From NCBI GenBank assembly GCA_964410125.1, contig CAYPGQ010000009.1, positions 20,541-84,540 of the forward strand: a stretch of DNA of 64,000 nt. The letters are read 5' to 3'. Shown piece after piece: positions 7,898-16,206 of the stretch. A program made the position numbers and the translations under genes. This stretch comes from G020348385 sp964410125. GTDB lineage: Bacteria; Acidobacteriota; Aminicenantia; Aminicenantales; Aminicenantaceae. The notes under the pieces were generated by a model. It saw only the letters and a list, made by a program, of their open reading frames with translations, was not told where the DNA came from and did not search any database. Each line of letters begins with the position of its first letter. Position 1 is the stretch's first letter.

Positions 7898-9988
7898 ATG
7901 GAATTTTTAAAAATTTCGAGGCAGAAGTGCCGGTTGTGCGGCCGGTGTGTGAGGGACTGCCCCACCAATGCCTTGATGATCGAGCAAGGGAAGGTGGTTC
8001 GGATCGAGAATCGGTGCATTCTGTGCGGATCCTGTTACAAGTACTGTCCGCATGGGGCTGTCCAAATACAAACGGGCGTGAATGAAGTCTTGGACGGCCT
8101 GGACGCGGGGGAAAAAATCATCGCGTGCCTCGATCCCACATTCCCGGCCGTTCTGGATGTTGGAACACCTGGCCAGTTGGTGACGGCTCTGAAAAAATTG
8201 GGATTTCAGGAAGTTTGGGAATCTGCTCTTGGGGGAGATCTGATCAGCCGCGAGTATCGAAAATGGCTTTGGGGAAACTCCAAGAATTCTTATATCTCTT
8301 CATTCTGTCCTTCGGTCGTACTCTACGTCGAAAAATTTGCACCGCAGTTGGTCGATCAGCTCGCGCCTGTGGTTTCGCCGATGGTGGCAACCGGAAAAGC
8401 CATTAAGAAGCTCCTGGGAGAGGAGACCAAAGTGGTATTTATCGGTTCCTGTATCTCCCGGATTTACGAGAGCCGGATCCCCCATCTAGAGGGGATCGTT
8501 GATTGTGTTCTGACCTACCACGACATAAAAGATATTCTTGATGATAAGGGCATAGATCGTGAGGTACAGGAAGAATCACAATTTGATGGACCGAAACCGG
8601 GTCTGGGCAGAGTGCTCAGTGTCTCTGGTGGAATGTCCAAATGCATTGGGTTTGAACAGGACCTGGTGAATTTGAATAATGTGATCACGGCGGGTCCAAA
8701 GAGTGCTATACGGGCCATCCAGCAGCTGCAGGATGGGGCCATCCGACCCAAGTTTCTCGATGTGCTTTTCTGTCAGGGATGCATCGATGGGCCTATCGTG
8801 GACAAGAACATATCGGGGCCGAGCCGAAAGCAGATCGTTGTGGATTTTTTTGAGTCCCAAAGCGAGGAGATTTGGGAAGGGGATAAAGACGTTACTTCGA
8901 AACTGTTGCCTATGGACCTTGGACGCAGCTTTTCTGTTCAGGATATATCTCTGCCAGAGCCGAAGGAAAAAGAGATTCAGGCCGTTTTGGCCGAATTGGG
9001 CAAAACCTATCCCAACCGGAATCTGGACTGTGGAGCATGTGGTTTCAACACCTGCCGCGAGAAGGCTATCGCCGTCGTGCAGGGTCTGGCCGAGAAAGAA
9101 ATGTGCATGCACTATCTTCTCACCCAATCGAGGCGCTTGTATTCCCGTCTGGAAAAGTCTCATCAGGAACTCAAGATTTCCCATGAAGAATTGGAACAGG
9201 CTCAGAGACAGCTCATTCAGTCCGAAAAATTGGCCTCTCTCGGTCAGTTGGCAGCCGGCGTGGCCCATGAATTGAACAATCCTCTGGGAACGATCACCCT
9301 TTTCGGCAGTATGCTCAAAAAAGATTTGGCTCACAATGAGAAGTGGGATAAAGACATCAGCCTTATCATCCTGGAAGCGGAACGGGCCGCCAAAATTGTC
9401 AAGGACCTGTTGAGTTTTTCACGGCAAACCAAGCTGAAACCAGGGCTTGTGAATATTGACAGCATTATCGAAGAGGCGGTCTCTCTTCTCGCCAAGCGAT
9501 CCCTATTTCGTAACATTCAGGTGAAACAGGAACTGGATGTCTCTGCCCCGACCACGTTTGCCGATCCTGATCTGCTCAAGCAGGTCTTTTTCAACATCAT
9601 TCTGAACGGGGCTCAAGCCATGGAAGGAAGTGGAGAACTCACGATACGAAGTCATGCTATCAACAGGGATAAAAGGATCCAAATCCAGATCGAAGATACG
9701 GGAAAAGGAATTGCAGAGGACCATCTTTCCCGTCTTTTCGATCCTTTTTTCACGACAAAGGAAAAGGGAACTGGGCTTGGGCTAGCCTTGGTTTACGGGA
9801 TTGTGTCCAAACACAAGGGGACGATCGATGTGAAAAGCGAGCTGGGAAAAGGAACAACGTTTTATATAGACCTGCCTGTTTTGGATCAGTCGGAATGGAA
9901 AAAGGGAGAATTGAAGCTCGTGGATATGAAAAAAGTGCAAAGAGGAGGGGAAGATGCCTCAAAAGGGAAAGATCTTATTGGTGGATGA
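7898..9988 (+). CDS. Hydrogenase-like sensor histidine kinase (HsfB-type)
   Basis: 696 residues, soluble. Order: two 4Fe-4S ferredoxin motifs (C11/C14/C17/C21 and C40/C43/C46/C50); an [FeFe]-hydrogenase large-subunit-like domain (~60-320) with counterparts of the three H-cluster loops, SSFCPS (C137), GSCISR (C185) and LFCQGC (C292, C295); a Fes-type 4Fe-4S motif (C378, C381, C386, C403); a coiled coil (~410-445); HisKA with H457 (AHELNNPL); and HATPase (DTGKGI, GTGLGLA). Loop 3 is CxxC instead of the hydrogenase CxxxC and loop 1 lacks the first Cys of the TSCC motif, so a catalytic H-cluster is doubtful. Probably a redox or H2 sensor signalling to the neighbouring receivers. Confidence 0.88.
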   Translation: MEFLKISRQKCRLCGRCVRDCPTNALMIEQGKVVRIENRCILCGSCYKYCPHGAVQIQTGVNEVLDGLDAGEKIIACLDPTFPAVLDVGTPGQLVTALKKLGFQEVWESALGGDLISREYRKWLWGNSKNSYISSFCPSVVLYVEKFAPQLVDQLAPVVSPMVATGKAIKKLLGEETKVVFIGSCISRIYESRIPHLEGIVDCVLTYHDIKDILDDKGIDREVQEESQFDGPKPGLGRVLSVSGGMSKCIGFEQDLVNLNNVITAGPKSAIRAIQQLQDGAIRPKFLDVLFCQGCIDGPIVDKNISGPSRKQIVVDFFESQSEEIWEGDKDVTSKLLPMDLGRSFSVQDISLPEPKEKEIQAVLAELGKTYPNRNLDCGACGFNTCREKAIAVVQGLAEKEMCMHYLLTQSRRLYSRLEKSHQELKISHEELEQAQRQLIQSEKLASLGQLAAGVAHELNNPLGTITLFGSMLKKDLAHNEKWDKDISLIILEAERAAKIVKDLLSFSRQTKLKPGLVNIDSIIEEAVSLLAKRSLFRNIQVKQELDVSAPTTFADPDLLKQVFFNIILNGAQAMEGSGELTIRSHAINRDKRIQIQIEDTGKGIAEDHLSRLFDPFFTTKEKGTGLGLALVYGIVSKHKGTIDVKSELGKGTTFYIDLPVLDQSEWKKGELKLVDMKKVQRGGEDASKGKDLIGG

Positions 9989-10355
9989 TGACCTGGATTT
10001 TCTCGAAATGCATAAGGCTGTGCTGGTTAATCATGGTTATGAAGTGAAAACAGCTCCCAGTGCTCAAGAGGGATTGGAAAAAGTGAGAACAGAAATGCCA
10101 GACCTGATCGTCCTGGATTTGATGATGGAGAAACACGACGCTGGATTTTCCTTTTCCAGACAAATCAAAAGCGATCCCCTATTCAAAAAAATCCCTATCC
10201 TGATGGTGACTGCCGTGGCCGATGTTACAGGCTTCAAGTTTTCATTGGAAAAGGATGGATACTGGATGAAAACGGATGAGTTTCTCGATAAACCTGTGGA
10301 ACCATCGGTTCTCATCGAAAAAGTCGAAAAATTACTCGGAAAAAAAGAGGAGTAA
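9954..10355 (+). CDS. Single-domain response regulator
   Basis: 133 residues, only a receiver: acidic pair in LLVDDD, phospho-acceptor D55 (DLIVLDLMM), Thr in MVTAVA, Lys in FLDKPVEP. It overlaps the end of the kinase gene by 35 nt and has its own strong ribosome site (GAGGAGGGG). Very similar in layout to the receiver of the first operon gene (both share LDF/DFLEMH and AVL..HGYEV), which suggests duplication. It lies between two histidine kinases, so it may be a phosphorelay intermediate or a CheY-like output. Confidence 0.88.
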   Translation: MPQKGKILLVDDDLDFLEMHKAVLVNHGYEVKTAPSAQEGLEKVRTEMPDLIVLDLMMEKHDAGFSFSRQIKSDPLFKKIPILMVTAVADVTGFKFSLEKDGYWMKTDEFLDKPVEPSVLIEKVEKLLGKKEE

Positions 10356-10356
10356 A

Positions 10357-11844
10357 TTGAGCACCAAAGCGAATATCCTGGTTGTGGATGATGAAATGGG
10401 AATCCGGGAGGGCTGCAAGCGAGCCCTTTCCGAAGAAGGTTATGCCGTGGATGATGCGGAGGATGGCCAGGCCGGACTCCAGAAAGTCACACAGAATGAC
10501 TACGACTTAGTCCTGGTCGATCTGATGATGCCGGGTATAGGGGGCATGGACCTCATCAAGAAAATTCACCACATGGACCCTGAGATCATCACAGTGGTGA
10601 TCACAGGGAATGCGACGATCGAAACAGCAGTCGAGGCCACAAAACTTGGCGCGTACGATTATCTTCCCAAACCCTTTTCCCCCGAGGCGCTGGCCGCGGT
10701 CGTCAAGCGCGGGCTGGAAAAGAGAATTCTCAGCCTCGAAGCGAAAAAACTCTACGCTGAGAGGACACAAAAGATGCTGGAACTGGTGAATGAAAGGAGC
10801 CGGCTGCGGACCATTGTCGGCTGCATGGCCGATGGTGTTTTGGTGGCCAATCTGGAAGGCCGGCTTGTGCTCTGGAATGCATCCAGTGTCAAGATGCTTA
10901 AATCTAAGGGTTTTGATATAGCCGGAGAGCCCCTCGAATACTATATTTCTAATGAACCTCTTATCGCCGGCATCAAAGAAGTTCTTAATTCTGAGGATAA
11001 AGATTTTTCGATGATAAGCCGGGAAGTTCCCGTCCAGGACGAAAAAGTGATCTTGATGGCTAATATAGCGCCAGTCAGGGACGAAGGCGAAAAGATCCTT
11101 GGAGCGGTGACGGTTCTCAGGGATATCACAACACTCAAAGAGATCAATAAGATCAAGTCGCAGTTTGTCTCGATGGTCGCTCATGAGCTCAGGGCTCCGC
11201 TGGCTGCGATCAAGGGTTGGCTGGAAGTAATCCTTTCTGGCGAAGCCGGCGGGGATGCGGAACAGAATAAGCAATGGCTCCAGCGGGCCATGGATCGTTC
11301 AGACTCTTTGCTGGCGCTGGTCAATGACCTTCTCGTGATCAACCGGATGGAGGCTGGAAAGATTGCCCAAAAAATGGAGCCTGTCCTGATAAACGACGTT
11401 ATAAAAAAAATAGTCGATTTTTTAAAACCTGAGGCCGAAAAACGAAAAGTGACCTTAACCATTGAATTACCTGAAGACCTTCCTTCTATCCAAGCTGATC
11501 TCAGAGATATGGAAAAGCTTTTCACCAACCTGGTCAGCAATGCGATCAAATTCAACAGGAAGAATGGGTCTGTCACCATAAAAGGGGAGGTCGAGGGGAG
11601 TTCTATCCATCTTAGTGTAAAGGACACCGGCATCGGGATTTTAGCCGATCACCTATCCCATATCTTCGATGATTTTTACCGTGCCGATGATGAAAAAATA
11701 AAAAAGATATCCGGCACCGGGCTCGGTTTGACCATCGCCAAAAAGATTGTCAACTCCTATTTTGGGCACATCGAGGTGGCAAGCGAACCAGATAAAGGAA
11801 GCATCTTTTCTATATTTCTTCCCCTTGAGCATCGCAAAGATTAA
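10357..11844 (+). CDS. Receiver-PAS-histidine kinase hybrid
   Basis: 495 residues from TTG 10357, which has GAGGAG 5 nt upstream and begins 1 nt after the previous stop; an in-frame codon at 10276 lies inside the preceding gene and is unlikely. Domains: receiver (D55 in DLVLVDLMMPG), coiled linker, PAS (~145-250, VGCMADGVLVANLEG), HisKA with H276 (MVAHELRAPL) and HATPase (NLVSNAIKFN, DTGIGI, GTGLGLTI). No transmembrane span. An N-terminal receiver on a kinase is typical of proteins that receive a phosphate or signal from an upstream kinase, here plausibly the hydrogenase-like sensor. Confidence 0.88.
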   Translation: MSTKANILVVDDEMGIREGCKRALSEEGYAVDDAEDGQAGLQKVTQNDYDLVLVDLMMPGIGGMDLIKKIHHMDPEIITVVITGNATIETAVEATKLGAYDYLPKPFSPEALAAVVKRGLEKRILSLEAKKLYAERTQKMLELVNERSRLRTIVGCMADGVLVANLEGRLVLWNASSVKMLKSKGFDIAGEPLEYYISNEPLIAGIKEVLNSEDKDFSMISREVPVQDEKVILMANIAPVRDEGEKILGAVTVLRDITTLKEINKIKSQFVSMVAHELRAPLAAIKGWLEVILSGEAGGDAEQNKQWLQRAMDRSDSLLALVNDLLVINRMEAGKIAQKMEPVLINDVIKKIVDFLKPEAEKRKVTLTIELPEDLPSIQADLRDMEKLFTNLVSNAIKFNRKNGSVTIKGEVEGSSIHLSVKDTGIGILADHLSHIFDDFYRADDEKIKKISGTGLGLTIAKKIVNSYFGHIEVASEPDKGSIFSIFLPLEHRKD

Positions 11845-11854
11845 GAGGCAAAAA

Positions 11855-14137
11855 ATGAGTTCAAGCGAAAAATACAAGTTGAATGAGATTGTCCATAAAG
11901 AAAGCTTAGCCCCGGCTATCACACTTTTTAAAATTTATACACCTGTTGTAGCCAATGCCGTGAAGGCGGGACAGTTCGCCGTCGTCAGAACGGATGACTA
12001 TGCGGAGAGAGTCCCCTTGACTGTTGCGGATAAAGACCTAAAGGGAGAGACCATCACGCTGATCGTGCAGGTTGTGGGGACGGCCACACGGAAAATGGAC
12101 TCCTTGGAAGTGGGGGATTTTTTTCTCGATGTTGTCGGTCCTCTGGGACAGGCGACAGAGGTCGGGAGTGCGGGAACCGTGGTGTGTATCGGAGGGGGCG
12201 TCGGTGTCGCCCCTGTTTATCCGATTACCAGAGCATTTAAAGAGGCCGGGAATCGCATCATCTCCATCATCGGTGCGCGGTCCAAGGAAATGATCATCCT
12301 GGAAGACGAGATGCGGGCCACAAGCGACGAGCTGTATATCGCCACAGACGATGGTTCCGAGGGGCATCATGGTTTTGTGACAGATATCCTCAAAAAGCTT
12401 CTAGCAGATGGAACAGAGATTAATGAAGTTGTAGCCATAGGCCCGGGAATAATGATGAAAGCCGTGGCCGATATCACGAAGGAGCCGGGCATCAAAACCA
12501 TCGTGAGCCTCAACTCTCTCATGGTGGATGGAACAGGCATGTGCGGGGGGTGCCGGATCACAGTAGGAGGAGAAACAAAATTTGTCTGTGTGGATGGGCC
12601 GGAATTTGACGGCCATCTGGTCGATTTTGATGAGCTCATGCAGCGCTCGGAGATGTATGTCCGGGAAGAACATCGTGCCATGTGGGATTATGAATGCCGG
12701 CTGCAGCAAGCCGACGATAACCTAAAAAGAGCAAACAACCGGGAGCCCATGCCCAAACAGGACCCGAAGATGCGGATCCAGAATTTTGATGAGGTGGCGT
12801 TGGGATACAACCGGGAACAAGCCATGCGAGAAGCTTCACGCTGCCTGCAGTGCAAAAAGCCTTTTTGTGTGGAAGGATGCCCTGTGGATATCGACATTCC
12901 GGCTTTTATCATCAAAATCAAAGAAGGGGATTTCATGGGGGCCATCCACAAGATCAAGGAAAAAAACAGCCTGCCTGCTGTATGCGGCAGAGTATGCCCA
13001 CAGGAGGAACAGTGCGAAGCGAAGTGCATCCTCGGGAAGAAAAAAGATCCCATCGCCATAGGCCGATTGGAACGGTTTGTGGCAGATTATGAGTTTGACC
13101 AGGGCGAAGCGCGAGTCCCGAAGCTTCCTGAACCGACAGGGAAAAAGGTGGCGGTGATCGGTGCCGGCCCAGCAGGACTCACCGTTGCCGGGGAATTGTG
13201 CAAGATCGGTCACGCTGTCACGGTTTTCGAAGCTCTCCATGCCCCGGGAGGAGTTCTTGTTTACGGCATTCCCGAGTTTCGTCTACCCAAATGGATTGTC
13301 CAGAGGGAGAGCGATTACATCGGGAAGTTGGGAGCGGATATCAAAGTCAGTTATGTCGTCGGCAAAGCCAAAACCGTGAACGAGCTACTTGAAGACGGAT
13401 ACGATGCGGTGTTTATCGGGACAGGGGCAGGATTACCCTATTTTCTGAATATTCCGGGGGAGAACCTTAATGGAGTATATTCGGCAAACGAATTTCTGAC
13501 CCGGGTTAATCTGATGAAGGCCTATCTTTTTCCCGAATACAACACGCCCATCCGTCTCGGCCAAAAAATCGCGGTCATCGGCGGAGGAAACGTGACAATG
13601 GATTCAGCCCGAACTTCCCTACGCCTTGGTGCCGAGAAAGTCTATCTGGTCTACCGGAGGTCCCGCGAGGAGATGCCTGCTCGGGAGGAAGAGATCGAGA
13701 ATGCCTTTGAAGAAGGCATCGAACCCCGTCTGCTGACCAATCCGATCCGGATCCTGGGCAATGAAAGAGGATGGGTCACAGGATTGGAATGTGTCCAGAC
13801 GAAATTGACAGAGCCTGATGATTCTGGCCGGAGGCGTCCCGTTGCCATAGAGGGTTCTGAGCATGTTATCGATGTGGATATGGTGATTGTGGCTATCGGT
13901 CAGGGGCCGAACCCGTTGTTGACTTCGACGACACCGGACTTAGAACTGACAAAATGGGGAAACATCGTGGCCGATGAAGAGACAGGGCGGACATCGAAAA
14001 AGGGTGTTTTTGCCGGAGGGGATATTGTCACAGGTGCGGCCACCGTGATTCTTGCGATGGGCGCGGGCAAAATTGCGGCCCGATCCATCGACCAGTACTT
14101 AAACGATGGAAAATGGGAGATCGCTCGTGAAGGCTAG
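11855..14137 (+). CDS. Fused NfnA-NfnB: NADH-dependent reduced ferredoxin:NADP+ oxidoreductase
   Basis: 760 residues from ATG 11855 (AGAGG 6 nt upstream); a longer in-frame start at 11747 lies inside the previous gene. Residues ~1-280 are the NfnA-like FAD/NAD(H) module with its 2Fe-2S site (GTGMCGGC, C230 and following Cys). Residues ~300-760 are the NfnB/GltD-like module: two 4Fe-4S segments (CLQCKKPFCVEGCPVDI; CGRVCPQEEQCEAKCILG), FAD site (GAGPAGLTVAGEL) and NADP site (GGGNVTMDSARTSLRLG). Nfn couples NADH, NADPH and ferredoxin by flavin-based electron bifurcation; the two chains are separate in Thermotoga and fused here. A glutamate synthase small-subunit role is the alternative. Same operon as the redox kinases. 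Confidence 0.88.
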   Translation: MSSSEKYKLNEIVHKESLAPAITLFKIYTPVVANAVKAGQFAVVRTDDYAERVPLTVADKDLKGETITLIVQVVGTATRKMDSLEVGDFFLDVVGPLGQATEVGSAGTVVCIGGGVGVAPVYPITRAFKEAGNRIISIIGARSKEMIILEDEMRATSDELYIATDDGSEGHHGFVTDILKKLLADGTEINEVVAIGPGIMMKAVADITKEPGIKTIVSLNSLMVDGTGMCGGCRITVGGETKFVCVDGPEFDGHLVDFDELMQRSEMYVREEHRAMWDYECRLQQADDNLKRANNREPMPKQDPKMRIQNFDEVALGYNREQAMREASRCLQCKKPFCVEGCPVDIDIPAFIIKIKEGDFMGAIHKIKEKNSLPAVCGRVCPQEEQCEAKCILGKKKDPIAIGRLERFVADYEFDQGEARVPKLPEPTGKKVAVIGAGPAGLTVAGELCKIGHAVTVFEALHAPGGVLVYGIPEFRLPKWIVQRESDYIGKLGADIKVSYVVGKAKTVNELLEDGYDAVFIGTGAGLPYFLNIPGENLNGVYSANEFLTRVNLMKAYLFPEYNTPIRLGQKIAVIGGGNVTMDSARTSLRLGAEKVYLVYRRSREEMPAREEEIENAFEEGIEPRLLTNPIRILGNERGWVTGLECVQTKLTEPDDSGRRRPVAIEGSEHVIDVDMVIVAIGQGPNPLLTSTTPDLELTKWGNIVADEETGRTSKKGVFAGGDIVTGAATVILAMGAGKIAARSIDQYLNDGKWEIAREG

Positions 14138-14761
14138 ATCCTCAATGTCGCTGCGGACATTCCTTATGGAAAGGGACGGGATTCGGGAGATGTCCAAAAT
14201 CTTTATTCTCGGATCGAGCATCTGCCCTTCAGTGGGCTGCTGATGAATTTTCTTTACAACATCCATGCCGCCTACCACTCTGCCAAAGGCAGAAAATCCC
14301 TGGCTATCCGGATTGCGTTTGCCCTCAAAATCCAGCTCGGACTGGTCTCCGACACAGATGAAAAACTCCGAAGAGGCTGTCCCGGGTTTTGATCTGGCCA
14401 TGGAAATCACACCATTTTTGTGGAGGATGCCTGTTTTGTCCGTTGTTTCGTGTTCGATGGGAGAGAGCATATTCCCTCGAGTTTCTGCACTCAATCCGCC
14501 CTGGATGACTTCGATCTTGATGTCATTATTGGGCTGGTTATCCATCGTGACAACCCGGTAAAAACATCCGTTTTTATAACGTCCTTCATCTACATACTTG
14601 AGAAAATTGGCGGCCGTGACCGGGGCATCCTTTTCATAAATTTCAATCGAGATATCCCCAAGTTCTGTGTTAATCAAAACACAAGGATTTTCTGCTCCAC
14701 CTGCCCAAATCAAAGAACAGATGATAAAAAGTTGTCCCAATAGCCTCCAAAATGTTCTCAT
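14099..14761 (-). CDS. Exported cyclophilin-type peptidyl-prolyl isomerase
   Basis: 220 residues from ATG 14761, which has TAGGAGA 7 nt upstream; an earlier ATG at 14794 is less likely. A signal peptide (residues ~1-22, ending AGGAEN) leads into a cyclophilin fold: ELGDISIEIYEKDAPVTAANF, ISMARSKPGTASSEFFICVG, FSAFGRVVGGMDVVKKI. The family speeds cis-trans isomerisation of X-Pro bonds; here in the periplasm. A tail of ~25 residues after the fold has no clear match. The 3' end overlaps the convergent nfn gene by 39 nt. Confidence 0.88.
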   Translation of the reverse strand: MRTFWRLLGQLFIICSLIWAGGAENPCVLINTELGDISIEIYEKDAPVTAANFLKYVDEGRYKNGCFYRVVTMDNQPNNDIKIEVIQGGLSAETRGNMLSPIEHETTDKTGILHKNGVISMARSKPGTASSEFFICVGDQSELDFEGKRNPDSQGFSAFGRVVGGMDVVKKIHQQPTEGQMLDPRIKILDISRIPSLSIRNVRSDIEDLAFTSDLPFSIV

Positions 14762-14931
14762 TTTTGTTTCTCCTATGGTTCCTTTTTGTTTCAACAGCTA
14801 CCTTATCAAAGAAAGAGAATAGAATTCAATATAATCTTCATTCAAGAAATTTGGTTATATCCTTGATTTGAAGCGAGAAAATCGTTACCTTATATGGACA
14901 TGTTTGAGATAAATCATCGGAGAGGATGCAG

Positions 14932-16191
14932 ATGGCACGGACATTGACTCTGGATGGTATGCGGTGGCCCCGGATTCTGAGCTTTTTTTCAGGAATCGGG
15001 ATGATGGTAGCCTCATTCCTGACTATCCAGCATTTTTTTCTTGCCAATTATCCCGAAAACATATTCGAAGGATCCTTTTGCGACATAAGCGCTTTTTTCA
15101 ACTGCGATAGCTCTGCTTTTTCTATGGTTTCCGCTGTGCAGGGGATTCCCCTCGGTTTTTTTGGATTAATCATAGGCGCTCTTGTTGTGCTCGGCGTAAT
15201 CTTTCCATCGGAAAACTTTGAACGCACCAATTCCTTTATTGCCTTCCTGAATATCCTCGGCGTTATCGCGCTATTTGCTTATTCCGTTTTTTTCGTGGGA
15301 AGCCTTTGTCTCCTTTGCACCGGCTTTTATGTCTTTTCACTTTTAAGTTTTATCCTTTTCTGGAAATTCGGGATCGGACGGGGAAAAAGAATTTCTTTTA
15401 TCCGTTTTTTCCAGCCATCTCTCAAGATGCTCGTGACCTTTACGTGTATCACAGCCTTCGGAACTTACGGAATGATCCAGTTTCACGATGCGAAAAAGGA
15501 TGCCCAGGCCGCTGTTAGTTTGCGGATTATCAAGCAATTCCGCGATCTGCCTGTGGTGGCCAATCCCAGCATCATATCGCCCTACTGGACAGTACGCTCC
15601 ACTGAATATTTTGAGGATGCGCCGATCCAGGTTATTGAATTTTCAGATTTTCTCTGCCCGGACTGTTTGTTCCTCACACAGGAGTTTGACAGACTGAAAC
15701 AGGAGTTCGCCGGAAAAATAAACATCGCCTTTCAATTTTTTCCTCTCGAGGGGCTTTGTAATCCAGTTGCTCTGGAAAAGGATATTCATCCGGGAGCCTG
15801 TGAGCTGGCTTATATCGCGGCATACGATCCGGCCCAATTCGTCGCTATCCATGATGAGATCTTTGTCAATTTCAATGCGGCCCGAAGGCCGGAATGGCGC
15901 CAGGAATTGGCGATGAAATACGGAGTGGAGCAGGCGCTCAGCGATTCCGTCACGCATGATATTGTGAGGTCCATCGCCAATACTGGTATGGAGTACGAAA
16001 AGACGTCAGAAAAATTCTCTTACGGGATCCGGTCCACCCCGACCATGATCATCAATGGCCGGATGATCATTGGCACCCTGCCATACGAGCAAATGCGGGC
16101 GATATTCCAGGACCTTGTGGACGAATACGAGGGACGATCCCGTTTTATCGAGCAATGGGTTCCGCCCAAAGGAAGAAAAATAAAGCGTTAG
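14932..16191 (+). CDS. VKOR-DsbA fusion (disulfide-bond formation)
   Basis: 419 residues from the ATG at 14932, the second of two in-frame ATGs; GGAGAGG ends 6 nt upstream of it but directly abuts the first (14926). Residues ~10-165 are a multi-span vitamin K epoxide reductase domain with loop cysteines C50 and C58 and the active CLLC (126-129). A C-terminal thioredoxin-fold domain has CPDC at 242-245 and the cis-Pro loop STPT. One chain thus holds both the quinone-linked oxidase (DsbB-like) and the dithiol oxidase (DsbA-like) facing the periplasm. Known fusion type in bacteria lacking DsbB. Confidence is high. Confidence 0.9.
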   Translation: MARTLTLDGMRWPRILSFFSGIGMMVASFLTIQHFFLANYPENIFEGSFCDISAFFNCDSSAFSMVSAVQGIPLGFFGLIIGALVVLGVIFPSENFERTNSFIAFLNILGVIALFAYSVFFVGSLCLLCTGFYVFSLLSFILFWKFGIGRGKRISFIRFFQPSLKMLVTFTCITAFGTYGMIQFHDAKKDAQAAVSLRIIKQFRDLPVVANPSIISPYWTVRSTEYFEDAPIQVIEFSDFLCPDCLFLTQEFDRLKQEFAGKINIAFQFFPLEGLCNPVALEKDIHPGACELAYIAAYDPAQFVAIHDEIFVNFNAARRPEWRQELAMKYGVEQALSDSVTHDIVRSIANTGMEYEKTSEKFSYGIRSTPTMIINGRMIIGTLPYEQMRAIFQDLVDEYEGRSRFIEQWVPPKGRKIKR

Positions 16192-16206
16192 TTTAAAGAG
16201 TGTCCC

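Noticed and set aside
8576..9334. 252-residue minus-strand frame
   Set aside because: It lies opposite the well-supported hydrogenase-like kinase gene and shows no family motif; a shadow frame.
10507..11274. 255-residue minus-strand frame
   Set aside because: Opposite the receiver-PAS-kinase gene; no ribosome site and no recognisable motifs.
11747..11854. Longer NfnAB start at 11747
   Set aside because: Lies inside the preceding kinase gene; ATG 11855 has a ribosome site and begins the fold.
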